Of a DNA stretch of 64,000 bases, positions 9,255 through 17,735 are shown one piece after another. The first letter of the stretch is position 1. The number at the start of each line of letters is the position of its first letter. The DNA lies in the NCBI RefSeq assembly GCF_029309905.1, contig NZ_JARBJP010000003.1, positions 310,001-374,000 of the forward strand, read 5' to 3'. Below the pieces are notes generated by a model that worked only from the letters and a program-made list of their open reading frames with translations, made no database searches and was not told the DNA's origin. The position numbers and the translations under genes were made by a program. This DNA is from Brytella acorum (lineage in GTDB: Bacteria; Pseudomonadota; Alphaproteobacteria; Acetobacterales; Acetobacteraceae).

Positions 9255-9432
9255 TTACTCGTATGTCCTGTTGATGCGCTGACTGAACGTCTCTGGTGTC
9301 ATGCCATTGAGGCCGGTGCGAGGCATGACGGCTTTAGGGTCAGCCCGTCACGCGCCAATGACCGTTCGAGCGTGGACGCTGTCACGGAACTGACGTTTGC
9401 TCAGGCATTCGTCCCGGAACCGACCGCTTTTG
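9255..9432 (-). pseudogene. IS3-family transposase C-terminal remnant
   Basis: Read on the minus strand from about 9432 to the stop at 9255, one frame gives KSGRFRDECLS…ARTVIGA-stop-RAD…TGLNGMTPETF. This matches the C-terminus of IS3-type OrfB transposases, which read FNGRFRDECL…ARxVIGAWRxDYN…L. The Trp codon expected after VIGA is a TGA here, so the frame is broken. No start or upstream catalytic part is visible. It is a decayed scar between the two propeller paralogues, in a 496-base stretch (9149–9644) with no intact gene. Confidence 0.65.
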
Positions 9433-9539
9433 CTGCCAGGTCAGGGGCGCGTTTGAAGTCATCTTGGCGTCATGGTCACTGACGATCATCAGCGGTCAGT
9501 CGGGTGGGCGGCTGTTTCGCAAATGGAAACGCACAGCGA

Positions 9540-9557
9540 GATTCCGCACGCGGAATC
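9540..9557. repeat. Perfect 8-bp inverted repeat
   Basis: GATTCCGC and GCGGAATC face each other across two bases. It lies between the transposase remnant and the AT-rich part of the glycan island. It could be a protein-binding palindrome or part of a former IS end. No T-tract follows, so it is not a typical terminator. Confidence 0.4.
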
Positions 9558-9644
9558 ATCGTGACGCACCCCGCACATTCCAAATAAATATAATATATAT
9601 TAAAGTATTTATCATTGAATTCATCAATTATAATAAATATGAGT

Positions 9645-10541
9645 TTATAAATTTTTGATCTCCCGGATTATTTGTATAGAAATCCCTTTGAGTGATAGAT
9701 CTGTTTTTTTTGCATCAATTAATGTCATATTTCCAATACTGGAAAGAGTGTGAACGCCTTCCGTGTAAGGGGCTAGCGACAACGGTATTTTGAGGGCCGG
9801 AGCGACTTCGCAACGAACTTGCTCTGGCGTGAGTATGTCAAATATGAGTGGTCGTATTCCCCCTCCGTAAGTTGATTCACAATCCTGTACCGGAAGAATG
9901 ATGCTCCCGTCGGGAAAAGCGATAGGCGTCCCGCCAGGACGAGAAAATGATGGTCCTTTTTTTATAGGATTCGCCCTATGTCGAGTCCATTTGCCAGTTA
10001 GAGAATATGCGTAAGCAACGTGAAGCTCATGCTTTCTATCAGGCTTTTTAGTGGCCAACATATAAAATAGCCACCATATACCGTTATGAAAAAAAGGGGT
10101 GGCATCAACTGCAACGTCTTCACCCAAATCAATATCACATATTTTCATCCATTGATCAGGAAATATTTCTGCCTCATAAAGAGTCAATTTATTGTTTTTT
10201 GATGATTCTGGTAAAAGAAAATATTTTCCCTCATGCTCAAATACATAAGGATAAGAAAGGTGCCAGGCCTCAGAAAGAGCATTTACTCTCCTTATTAATT
10301 TAATATTTTCATCAAAAACAAAACACTCAATAATTCCCTTTCGTGATCTGTAATCGTAGTATTCTGCAAATACATATAAAAACTTACCTTTTACGATACC
10401 AAAAGGATCAGCCAAAAATGTATAAAAATTAAGATCTCCAGTAATATCAATACACTCAGATGGTAAAGATCCTGATTTTACGATTTTTTCCAGGCTTTTT
10501 TTTATCAGAAAAACTTTCCATATATCTTTACGTATCCCCAT
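9645..10541 (-). CDS. GINT1-N-terminal-like five-bladed beta-propeller protein (copy 2)
   Basis: This 298-residue protein aligns end to end by eye with the 8231–9148 product: FLADPFGIVKGKFLYVFAEYYD, HLSYPYVFEHEGKYFLLPE, PGGTPIAFPDGSIILPVQDCESTYGGGIRP and a VHTLSS…LIDAKK ending. Its gene is far more AT-rich than copy 1, pointing to separate acquisition rather than recent duplication. Three bases separate it from the upstream glycosyltransferase gene. A function in decorating or binding a surface glycan is inferred from context; no catalytic residues can be assigned. Confidence 0.65.
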   Translation of the reverse strand: MGIRKDIWKVFLIKKSLEKIVKSGSLPSECIDITGDLNFYTFLADPFGIVKGKFLYVFAEYYDYRSRKGIIECFVFDENIKLIRRVNALSEAWHLSYPYVFEHEGKYFLLPESSKNNKLTLYEAEIFPDQWMKICDIDLGEDVAVDATPFFHNGIWWLFYMLATKKPDRKHELHVAYAYSLTGKWTRHRANPIKKGPSFSRPGGTPIAFPDGSIILPVQDCESTYGGGIRPLIFDILTPEQVRCEVAPALKIPLSLAPYTEGVHTLSSIGNMTLIDAKKTDLSLKGISIQIIREIKNL

Positions 10542-10544
10542 ATT

Positions 10545-11666
10545 TCATACCTTCTGATTGTATCTTTTTATTGTACGGACGGCTTTAATATATAAATCTC
10601 CACCAATGTTTATACGATATCTGTCCAGTTTTTTAGAATCAAAGTCGATTTCCGAATAAAAATGAGAAAGCTCTTCTATAATAGCCTTAGAAAGTTTCAA
10701 AACATCGTCGACAGGGACAACCTTTCCAACCAATGTATTTAAAAATATATCACGAATAGCTGGAGTGCAATCGGTTGTCACGATACGGCAGCCAGCATCA
10801 AGAGCTTCTAGCAAGACTGCTCCGTACCCTTCTCGACGTGAAGATAAAACAAATAAAGAGTTTTCTTTCAAAAATGGAATAATATTAGAAACATATCCAA
10901 AAAGATGAACGTTATTTTGTAGTTGAAGAGTCTCTATTTGAAATTCAAGGGCAGATCGATCTTCACCTTCACCATAAATTGTTAGACGAGCTTCGGGATG
11001 CACGTTAACTACGAGACGAAACGCATTGATAAGCGTGTCAAAACCCTTCTGTTCTGTTAGACGTCCAGCTGCCATAACAGAATACGGTACGGCAGACGGA
11101 AGATCTGACAGCGGGAATGAACGCACTGGCAAGGCTGGGAGAGGAATAACAATAGTATCATCTCTTCCAAGGATAGCATTGCTTTGCTGTGCAGTGATTG
11201 GGTCCATTGCAACCACGACGTCACTTTTTTTCAGAAGAATTCTCATTCTGAAATTAAAAAGCTTTTGAAAAATTGGTTTTCTATTTGGTTTATAAATGAG
11301 GGAACTGATTTGAGAAACAATAATAGGTCTGGAAGATATGGGTATTTTCCCCAATCGATACGAAACGGGCCAATGGTAATTCCCGGGAACATAACAGAAA
11401 TCGACAGGATTCAAGGTAAAATATTTCTGCGCAGCATACGCGAGAGTCTGAACAGAGTTCCTGCCCCGAACAATCACAGGAATAGACGTAACAATCTTGA
11501 CTGTTTTAGAAACAAGGCCAAGCATCTGGCCATGCTCTCGACCACAAAAAACAGTCACATCATGCCCTTGCTCACTCCAGTAATTTGCTAATCTAATGGC
11601 GATTCGCTCCGAGCCACCCAGACTAAAATCATGAATGACAACACCAATGGTCAAAGAAAATATCAC
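10545..11666 (-). CDS. Glycosyltransferase family 4
   Basis: This 373-residue GT-B enzyme has the N-terminal IHDFSLGGSERIAIRLA loop, a central AAGRLTEQKGFDTLI motif and the C-terminal SSRREGYGAVLLEALDAGCRIV donor-binding segment with the E-x7-E pair. The gene is AT-rich and uses codons unlike the GC-rich flanks, a sign of transfer. The start is GTG at 11666; an in-frame TTG four codons later is possible. It lies between another GT4 gene and propeller copy 2, apparently in one minus-strand operon. Confidence 0.85.
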   Translation of the reverse strand: MIFSLTIGVVIHDFSLGGSERIAIRLANYWSEQGHDVTVFCGREHGQMLGLVSKTVKIVTSIPVIVRGRNSVQTLAYAAQKYFTLNPVDFCYVPGNYHWPVSYRLGKIPISSRPIIVSQISSLIYKPNRKPIFQKLFNFRMRILLKKSDVVVAMDPITAQQSNAILGRDDTIVIPLPALPVRSFPLSDLPSAVPYSVMAAGRLTEQKGFDTLINAFRLVVNVHPEARLTIYGEGEDRSALEFQIETLQLQNNVHLFGYVSNIIPFLKENSLFVLSSRREGYGAVLLEALDAGCRIVTTDCTPAIRDIFLNTLVGKVVPVDDVLKLSKAIIEELSHFYSEIDFDSKKLDRYRINIGGDLYIKAVRTIKRYNQKV

Positions 11667-11705
11667 TGTCCCATAACCGTCTGATTAAACAAAAAAAACA
11701 CTATA

Positions 11706-12770
11706 CTATCTCGGAATATCTAATAAATTAGACCACTTTTGCAAAATTACTTCTTTACAAAATCGGCTGCTACTCTTGCTTATCGCCTGAGAAAATTTCT
11801 GCCTCAACTCGGAAGAAGCCATAAGTTGAATAAGTGCTTCTGCAAGCCCTTTAATATCCCCCTCCGGCACCAGACAACCACTTTCTCCATGAGCAATAAT
11901 TTCAGCAGGACCAGTTTCGCAGTCAAAAGCCACAATCGGAATACCATAGGCAGATGCCTCCAGCAGGACCATTGGCAAGCCTTCATATCGCGATGATGAA
12001 ACAATTATACCCGCATCTCTGTATAGATTTTCAATATTTTTTATAGGTGGAATAATACTCACACGCTGCATAGAAATAATTTTCTGTAATAATTTTGTAT
12101 GTTCAGGGCCTTCACCTACAATCTCAAGAACCCACTCTGTCGATCTCCTATCTTTTTCAATCAATCTCCAAGCATCAAGAAGCCGATCAAAGCCTTTCTG
12201 CTTTGTTAATCGTCCCACCGCCATGACCTTGAGGGCTGAGGTCGAAAACATATTTGAAGCAGAAGGTGCCATATTGGGAATACAGGTTATCTGGGCCTTA
12301 GGACAAACTGCATCGGTCCATAATGTGCGATCACGTTCGGTCAAAGTAATAATATCGTCAGCCCAACGGGCAGCAACACGACGACCCCACCCACGCTTCT
12401 TCCTACCTAAAAGTACGTTAAAGTTGAAGTGTTCCCATACAATACTTCTCACTCCAACCATTCGCGCCGCAAGCACGGCGTAAAGCGCATGAGTACTCTC
12501 TACGATTACCAGAGCATCAAGTTGGAGATGCCTTATCAGATGGGCCAGACGAATGACCAGGCGAAACCATGAATTGAGAAGAGAAACAGGATGGGTAAAT
12601 AAACATGAGCGCTTGATCCGCACATCAAGCGGATATGCAGGAACATCCACTGCAGACACTTCGATCAGATAAATCTGAGCTTTATCTACCAGTCCATTCA
12701 TGACCGCGGAAACTGATCTTTCCGTCCCACCCATAAGATGAATATTATGAATGACAAAACCAATATTCAT
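11706..12770 (-). CDS. Glycosyltransferase family 4
   Basis: This 354-residue GT-B enzyme has IHNIHLMGGTERSVSAV at the N-terminus, MAVGRLTKQKGFDRLL in the middle and SSRYEGLPMVLLEASAYGIPIVAF with the conserved E-x7-E pair. It is closely similar in layout to the next gene downstream (10545–11666), 39 bases away, and is probably the first gene of the minus-strand glycan operon. The gene is moderately AT-rich. Donor and acceptor are unknown. Confidence 0.85.
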   Translation of the reverse strand: MNIGFVIHNIHLMGGTERSVSAVMNGLVDKAQIYLIEVSAVDVPAYPLDVRIKRSCLFTHPVSLLNSWFRLVIRLAHLIRHLQLDALVIVESTHALYAVLAARMVGVRSIVWEHFNFNVLLGRKKRGWGRRVAARWADDIITLTERDRTLWTDAVCPKAQITCIPNMAPSASNMFSTSALKVMAVGRLTKQKGFDRLLDAWRLIEKDRRSTEWVLEIVGEGPEHTKLLQKIISMQRVSIIPPIKNIENLYRDAGIIVSSSRYEGLPMVLLEASAYGIPIVAFDCETGPAEIIAHGESGCLVPEGDIKGLAEALIQLMASSELRQKFSQAISKSSSRFCKEVILQKWSNLLDIPR

Positions 12771-13139
12771 ATATAATTCTTTAAAGACACTGATTTTCGT
12801 TATATGATAAAGGCTAAGTCAGCCTATGCATTATTTTTAAAAATATGTCAACTTTGACACAAAATGAGCTAAGTGGCTCGAAAAACTCTTTCCCTCGATC
12901 ATACGAGAAGCACAGATCATTGATACCGCAAGATTTTTCGGCTATATTCTTTCGGGCATCATCGGGCTCCAAGCGACATCTGGCCAACGTTCTTTTGCAG
13001 ACGATGAATGAGCCTAACAGACTCCTCCTCGGGTGATCATGTTTCTCATATCTTTTCCACCCATCTCAACGCGAGGGGTACGGCGCTAGAGCTTTGACAC
13101 CCGGCCTTCTAAATCATTGATTTTCAAGGGAAAAATCGC
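12771..13139. other. AT-rich intergenic region upstream of glycan operon
   Basis: No recognisable protein is encoded here; a 63-codon plus-strand frame at 12845 has no family features. On the minus strand TTGACA (12846–12851) is followed 17 bases later by CATAGG (12823–12828), a weak promoter candidate for the operon starting at 12770. The region separates that operon from tRNA-His. Confidence 0.35.
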
Positions 13140-13216
13140 TGGGGCGAACGACGGGGATCGAACCCGCGACAACCGGTACCACAAACCGGCGCTCTACCAA
13201 CTGAGCTACGTCCGCC
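13140..13216 (-). tRNA. tRNA-His (anticodon GTG)
   Basis: The minus strand folds as a full cloverleaf: acceptor stem GCGGACG/CGTTCGC, a D-arm with AGCTCAGTTGGTAGAGC, anticodon arm CCGGT-TTGTGGT-ACCGG with GTG as anticodon, and a T-arm with GGTTCGATCC. The extra 5' G (G-1) opposite C73, the identity element of tRNA-His, is present, and the 3' CCA is encoded in the genome. Confidence 0.97.
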
Positions 13217-13428
13217 ACACAGCGACGCCCCATTTAGAGAAAGCCGCCGCTCAAGTCCAGCCCCTTCTCACACTCTTTTTGCTGTGTCTGAAACGCGTGC
13301 GGCTCTGCTCGGGAGGCGCCTTCCTTGCGGTCCTACAAAGGCTTCCTTAAACTACTTCCGGCATTGCCACGTCGGGCCCGAATACGACGATCCTCCTGTC
13401 ATGATCTCGTCGAAAGGTTTTCAACGCC

Positions 13429-14880
13429 GTGACGTTCACGCAATACCGCGCGCAGTGGTCCTATAATCCGCTACGTGAAGTGCTGGCCGGTATGGTCGGC
13501 ACATTCGCCCTCATTCCCGAGGTCATCGCCTTTTCCTATATCGCGGGCGTATCTCCCGCCACGGCGCTTTACGCGTCCTTCGTCATCAGCGTGGCGATCT
13601 CGGTCACCGGCGGACGACCGGGCATGATTTCCGGCGCCGCCGGCTCGGTCGCACTGGTCACGGCCGCGCTCGTGCACGCTCATGGCGTGCAATACATGCT
13701 TGCCGCCACGCTGCTGGCAGGCGCGATGCAAATCCTGTTCGGGCTTTGCGGCCTGCATGTGCTGATGCGCTTCGTCTCGCGCGAAGTCCGCTCGGGCTTC
13801 GTCAACGCTCTGGCCATTCTGATTTTTTCAGCGCAGATCCCGCAGATGCTACACGTGACATGGCACACCTATGCGCTTATCGCTCTGGGGCTCGCCATCA
13901 TCTATCTGCTGCCCAGAATCAGCACGACCATCCCGTCGCCCCTGATCTGCATCGTGGCTCTTACAGCCATCAGCCTGACATTTCCGATGCCGATCCATGT
14001 CGTCGCCGATCTGGGCGCGCTCCCCACAGGTTTGCCGGGACTGACTCTGCCTCACCTGCCGCTGACCTTTGAAACCCTCGCAATCGTCATGCCCTACGCT
14101 CTCGCAATGGCTTCTGTGGGCATGCTGGAATCCCTCATGACGTCCAGCGTGGTGGATGACATGACGGACACGCATGGTGCACCGCGCATGGAAGCGACCG
14201 GACTTGGCATCGCCAACATGATGGTCGGGTTGTTCGGCGGGATCGCGGGCTGCGGCATGATCGGCCAGACCGTGGGCAACCTGCGATATGGCGGTCGCGG
14301 ACGTCTCTCGACGCTGACGGCGGGCGTCTTCCTGCTCATCCTCATGGTCGCCCTGCATCGCTATGTCGGGCAGGTGCCCATGGCGGCCCTCGTCGCCATC
14401 ATGATCATGGTCTCGATCAGCACGTTTTCATGGCCTTCATTTCGTGAACTGATACGTCATCCGCGCCTTTCCAGCCTGACGATGCTCGCCACGGTCGTCG
14501 TCGTCGTAGCGACACATAACCTTGCCGCGGGTGTCGCGGTCGGCGTTCTGCTCAGCGGCGTCTTTTTCGCCTGGCGCGTGACCGGCATGCTGAAAGTCGA
14601 AAAGCATACGAGTGGCAGCGCGGATCTCTATCTCGTCAGGGGACAGGTCTTTTTCGCATCCGCCGACCTTTTCTACGACGCCATCGATTTTCAGACCGCA
14701 TCCAAAGTGGTGGCTATCGCCCTGAACGAAGCTCACTTCTGGGACGTTACGTCCGTCGAGACCCTTGAGAAAATCATCGGGAAGCTTCGCGACCGTGATA
14801 TCGAGGTTTCCGTCGAGGGTCTCAATATCACCCAGCATGGCGTCCTGCGCCTGTCATCCGAACCCCTCCTCGCCCTCTGA
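13429..14880 (+). CDS. SulP-family anion transporter with STAS domain
   Basis: This 483-residue inner-membrane protein has about 12 hydrophobic segments, the early SulP signature ALYASFVISVAISVTGGRPGMISGAAGS, and a cytoplasmic STAS domain after about residue 395 (LYLVRGQVFFASADLFYDAI…HFWDVTSVETLEKI). SulP proteins move sulfate, bicarbonate or other anions by H+ or Na+ coupling. The start is GTG at 13429 with AAAGG about 11 bases upstream. The conserved Asp of STAS domains is present in WDVTS. The substrate is unknown. Confidence 0.88.
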   Translation: MTFTQYRAQWSYNPLREVLAGMVGTFALIPEVIAFSYIAGVSPATALYASFVISVAISVTGGRPGMISGAAGSVALVTAALVHAHGVQYMLAATLLAGAMQILFGLCGLHVLMRFVSREVRSGFVNALAILIFSAQIPQMLHVTWHTYALIALGLAIIYLLPRISTTIPSPLICIVALTAISLTFPMPIHVVADLGALPTGLPGLTLPHLPLTFETLAIVMPYALAMASVGMLESLMTSSVVDDMTDTHGAPRMEATGLGIANMMVGLFGGIAGCGMIGQTVGNLRYGGRGRLSTLTAGVFLLILMVALHRYVGQVPMAALVAIMIMVSISTFSWPSFRELIRHPRLSSLTMLATVVVVVATHNLAAGVAVGVLLSGVFFAWRVTGMLKVEKHTSGSADLYLVRGQVFFASADLFYDAIDFQTASKVVAIALNEAHFWDVTSVETLEKIIGKLRDRDIEVSVEGLNITQHGVLRLSSEPLLAL

Positions 14881-14918
14881 AGGCGGGAAACCAGCAACAT
14901 CAGTCCAGAGTTCGAGCC

Positions 14919-15467
14919 ATGACACTCGTCAATGTCCGCGCTGCCCGTGCCGAAGACGCGGGCGACATCGCCGCCATCTACGCGTTCGAAGACGTCGTCG
15001 CCTACACGGCACAACTCCCGTACCGGGATGCAACATTCTGGCGCGATTTCTACCGCACCCGTGATCCCGATGCGGTCGAACTCGTCGCGGAAATCGAGGA
15101 GCGCGTCGTCGGTCATCTCGGGATGATCCTCAACCGTGCGCCACGCCGCAAACACGTCGCCACCTTTGGGATCTGCGTGCATCCCCGCGTCCACGATCAG
15201 GGTATCGGCAGCGCATTGCTGCGCGAGATGCTCAACATGTCCGATAACTGGCTCAACGTCCTGCGACTGGAACTCAGCGTCGCGTCGGACAACACGCGCG
15301 CAATCGCCCTTTATGAGCGCTTCGGATTCGAGCGCGAGCATGAATCGCGTTTCGCCATTTTCACGCGCGGACGCTACATGCACACGACGCACATGGCTCG
15401 CTTCCATCCCACATGGAAGGACGGCATGGGCAACGGCAACCCTCCCCCCGCCACACCATCCGCGTAG
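14919..15467 (+). CDS. GNAT N-acetyltransferase, YhhY/AaaT-like
   Basis: This 182-residue protein matches the layout of E. coli YhhY (L-amino acid N-acetyltransferase): PRRKHVATFGICVHP…DQGIGSALLREMLNM…NWLNVLRLELSV…DNTRAIALYERFGFE. The acetyl-CoA loop is the QGIGSA (Q/R-x-x-G-x-G/A) motif. It would acetylate amino groups of small molecules in the cytoplasm. It lies 38 bases after the SulP gene and may be cotranscribed. Confidence 0.82.
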   Translation: MTLVNVRAARAEDAGDIAAIYAFEDVVAYTAQLPYRDATFWRDFYRTRDPDAVELVAEIEERVVGHLGMILNRAPRRKHVATFGICVHPRVHDQGIGSALLREMLNMSDNWLNVLRLELSVASDNTRAIALYERFGFEREHESRFAIFTRGRYMHTTHMARFHPTWKDGMGNGNPPPATPSA

Positions 15468-15569
15468 ACGGCCACCGGCCCCACGCCACATTACAGGAAA
15501 ACGGCTTTTCGTACCGTGCGTAACCGCGCATGTTAACCGACCTTACGACATCACTGCCGGAGCCGCACC

Positions 15570-16448
15570 ATGACCGACAAACCGTCCTATACGCCCCCGA
15601 AAGTCTGGACGTGGAACCAGCCAAGCGGAGGCACCTTCGCCAGCACCAACCGTCCGATCGCCGGGCCGACCCATGAGAAAGAACTGCCGGTCGGTCGACA
15701 TCCCCTTCAGCTTTATTCGCTGGGCACGCCCAACGGTGTAAAAGTCACGATCATGCTCGAGGAATTGCTGGCTCTCGGCCATGAAGGCGCGGAATACGAT
15801 GCCTGGCTCATCCGTATCGGCCAGGGCGACCAGTTCGGCAGCGGGTTCGTCGCGATCAATCCCAACTCGAAAATCCCCGCGATGGTCGATCACAGCGAAC
15901 CAAAGCCGGTCCGCGTTTTCGAATCAGGCTCCATTCTCCTCTATCTCGCCGAGAAGTTCGGAGCTTTCCTGCCCACCGATCGGGCGGGACGGACCGAATG
16001 CCTTAACTGGCTGTTCTGGCAGGTTGGCAGTGCACCGTATCTGGGCGGCGGCTTTGGGCATTTCTTCGCCTATGCGCCGGAAAAGATCGAATATGCCATC
16101 GACCGTTTCGCGATGGAGGCCAAGCGGCAGCTGGACGTTCTGGATCGTCAACTGGCGAAAACACCCTATATCGCGGGCGACGACTACACGATCGCCGACA
16201 TGGCCATATTTCCCTGGTACGGCGGTCTGGCCAAAGGCTGGTCTTATGACCGCGCCGCCGAGTTCCTGAACGTGCAGGAATATTCCCACCTGCAACGCTG
16301 GGCCGATGAGATCGCGGAGCGCCCGGCTGTGCGTCGCGGCCGCATGGTCAACCGCCTCTCGGGAGATCCGGCCAGCCAGTTGCATGAGCGGCACGACGCC
16401 TCGGATTTCGAGACCCGGATGCAGGACAGGATCGGCGGCACATCCTGA
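15570..16448 (+). CDS. yghU: Glutathione S-transferase family, YghU-type
   Basis: This 292-residue protein is a Nu-class/YghU-type member, recognised from KVWTWNQPSGGTFASTNRPIAG near the N-terminus, LYSLGTPNGVKVTIMLEE at the thioredoxin fold, NPNSKIPAMVD with the cis-Pro, ESGSILLYLAEKFG, and a helical C-terminal domain with DYTIADMAIFPWYGG. E. coli YghU binds two glutathiones and shows disulfide-bond reductase activity. The CCGGAG element precedes the ATG. The gene stands alone, convergent with the EamA gene. Confidence 0.9.
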   Translation: MTDKPSYTPPKVWTWNQPSGGTFASTNRPIAGPTHEKELPVGRHPLQLYSLGTPNGVKVTIMLEELLALGHEGAEYDAWLIRIGQGDQFGSGFVAINPNSKIPAMVDHSEPKPVRVFESGSILLYLAEKFGAFLPTDRAGRTECLNWLFWQVGSAPYLGGGFGHFFAYAPEKIEYAIDRFAMEAKRQLDVLDRQLAKTPYIAGDDYTIADMAIFPWYGGLAKGWSYDRAAEFLNVQEYSHLQRWADEIAERPAVRRGRMVNRLSGDPASQLHERHDASDFETRMQDRIGGTS

Positions 16449-16458
16449 TCGGAATGCC

Positions 16459-17355
16459 TCAGCCAGCCTGTCGGGCAGGTTGCACGCGCCGCCCGTAGGT
16501 CTTGGTCAGGATGACGCCTGCCATGACGATGACCCCGCCGACCAACGTCCGGAGCGTCGGGATCTCATGGGTGAGAATGAAAGCCAGGATCATGGTGACG
16601 GGGGGCAGCAGATAGAGAAGGATCGCGCCCCGCGTCGCACCGAGATGGCCAATGACGAAAGCCCAGGCGGCATAACCGAAAGCCGCCGGAAAAATCCCTA
16701 ATTCCAGCACCGAGAGTTTCCCGGCCGTGGACGCCTGCGCAAAACCCGCCAGCCCTTCCGGCAACCACGGAGAGAGAAGCAGCGCGCCGGAAATGAGCAC
16801 GTAAGCGATCGTCGGCAGTGCACCGTAACGATGAATCAGGCCTTTCTGCAGGATGGTATACAGCGCCCCGCAGACTGCGGCTCCAAACACCAGCGTCGCC
16901 CCCGAACCGAAGGACAGGCCGCCCACCTGCTCTTCGGCAATCAGCACGACGCCGCAGAAACTCAGGACGGAGCCAGCCCAACCCCAGCCGGACATCCGCT
17001 CGCCGAGGAACACCATGGCAAGCAGCCCCGCCATGAGCGGCGCCGCGCTGATCAGCAGGCTGGCCGCGCCAGCGGATACCGTGACTTCACCGCAGTTGAA
17101 GAGAATATTGTAAAGCGTGATACCGACCAGACCACAGGCCAGAATTTGCGCAACATCGCGCCGTCGCGGCAAAGGCGGCTTCTTCCACGCCAGCCACGCC
17201 ACCGCCAGAACGGCGGCGACAGCGTAACGATCCGCCGCCAGCGGTATCGGCGACAGATCGTGCAACGCGATGCGCACGACCGGATAGGCACTGGCCCATG
17301 ACGTAATCGCGATGGTCACGAAAAATGGCAGTAAACGTTCGATCCTGTGCCTCAT
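16459..17355 (-). CDS. EamA/DMT-family exporter
   Basis: This 298-residue inner-membrane protein has ten hydrophobic helices in two EamA repeats: the first starting ITSWASAYPVVRIAL, the second around GALYTILQKGLIHRYG. Family members export amino acids and other small metabolites. I placed the start at the ATG just before the first helix (17355); a longer frame reaches 17415 but adds residues without support. It ends ten bases from the yghU stop, tail to tail. Confidence 0.85.
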   Translation of the reverse strand: MRHRIERLLPFFVTIAITSWASAYPVVRIALHDLSPIPLAADRYAVAAVLAVAWLAWKKPPLPRRRDVAQILACGLVGITLYNILFNCGEVTVSAGAASLLISAAPLMAGLLAMVFLGERMSGWGWAGSVLSFCGVVLIAEEQVGGLSFGSGATLVFGAAVCGALYTILQKGLIHRYGALPTIAYVLISGALLLSPWLPEGLAGFAQASTAGKLSVLELGIFPAAFGYAAWAFVIGHLGATRGAILLYLLPPVTMILAFILTHEIPTLRTLVGGVIVMAGVILTKTYGRRVQPARQAG

Positions 17356-17514
17356 TGCAGGAACGTAGCAAGGAACTCCAATGAATGAGATGGGAAGCCA
17401 CCGCATGGCGGCCATGCAGGACCGGCAGGAGGATTATTTGAAGCTGGCATGCAGTTTTCGCCTTCATGTCGGTCGTTCCGCCTCTCATTCCCGGCACTCC
17501 GAAGCGGACATTAT

Positions 17515-17544
17515 TTGAACCCGAGAGCGACCCAGAGGTAGAAT
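17515..17544 (+). promoter_or_regulatory. Putative promoter for the 799-residue protein gene
   Basis: TTGAAC and TAGAAT are spaced by 18 bases, about 190 bases upstream of the ATG at 17736. The rest of the 17416–17735 gap shows no gene. The call is based on consensus match only. Confidence 0.45.
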
Positions 17545-17735
17545 ATTAAATTCAACCAGCAGACAATTCGCTACCGCCCGCACAGTTCATAGGCAGTGGC
17601 AGAATGACCGCCTCAGATTCCGCTCACCAAGTCTAAATTCGTATTTGCCTGAGGATCCAATGCGTCGATGAATTCGGCCTTGACCAGCGATATGGTGGAC
17701 AGGACAATCAAAGAATCCCGCTGAAGGTAATTTCA

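Noticed and set aside
9249-9482. Frame of 77 codons on the plus strand
   Set aside because: It runs opposite to the transposase remnant, which explains the sequence better.
12845-13036. Frame of 63 codons on the plus strand upstream of tRNA-His
   Set aside because: No ribosome binding site or recognisable feature; it probably covers the promoter region of the glycan operon.
13140-13216. tRNA-His as integration site of the glycan block
   Set aside because: No integrase gene and no duplicated tRNA 3' end was found within the AT-rich block.
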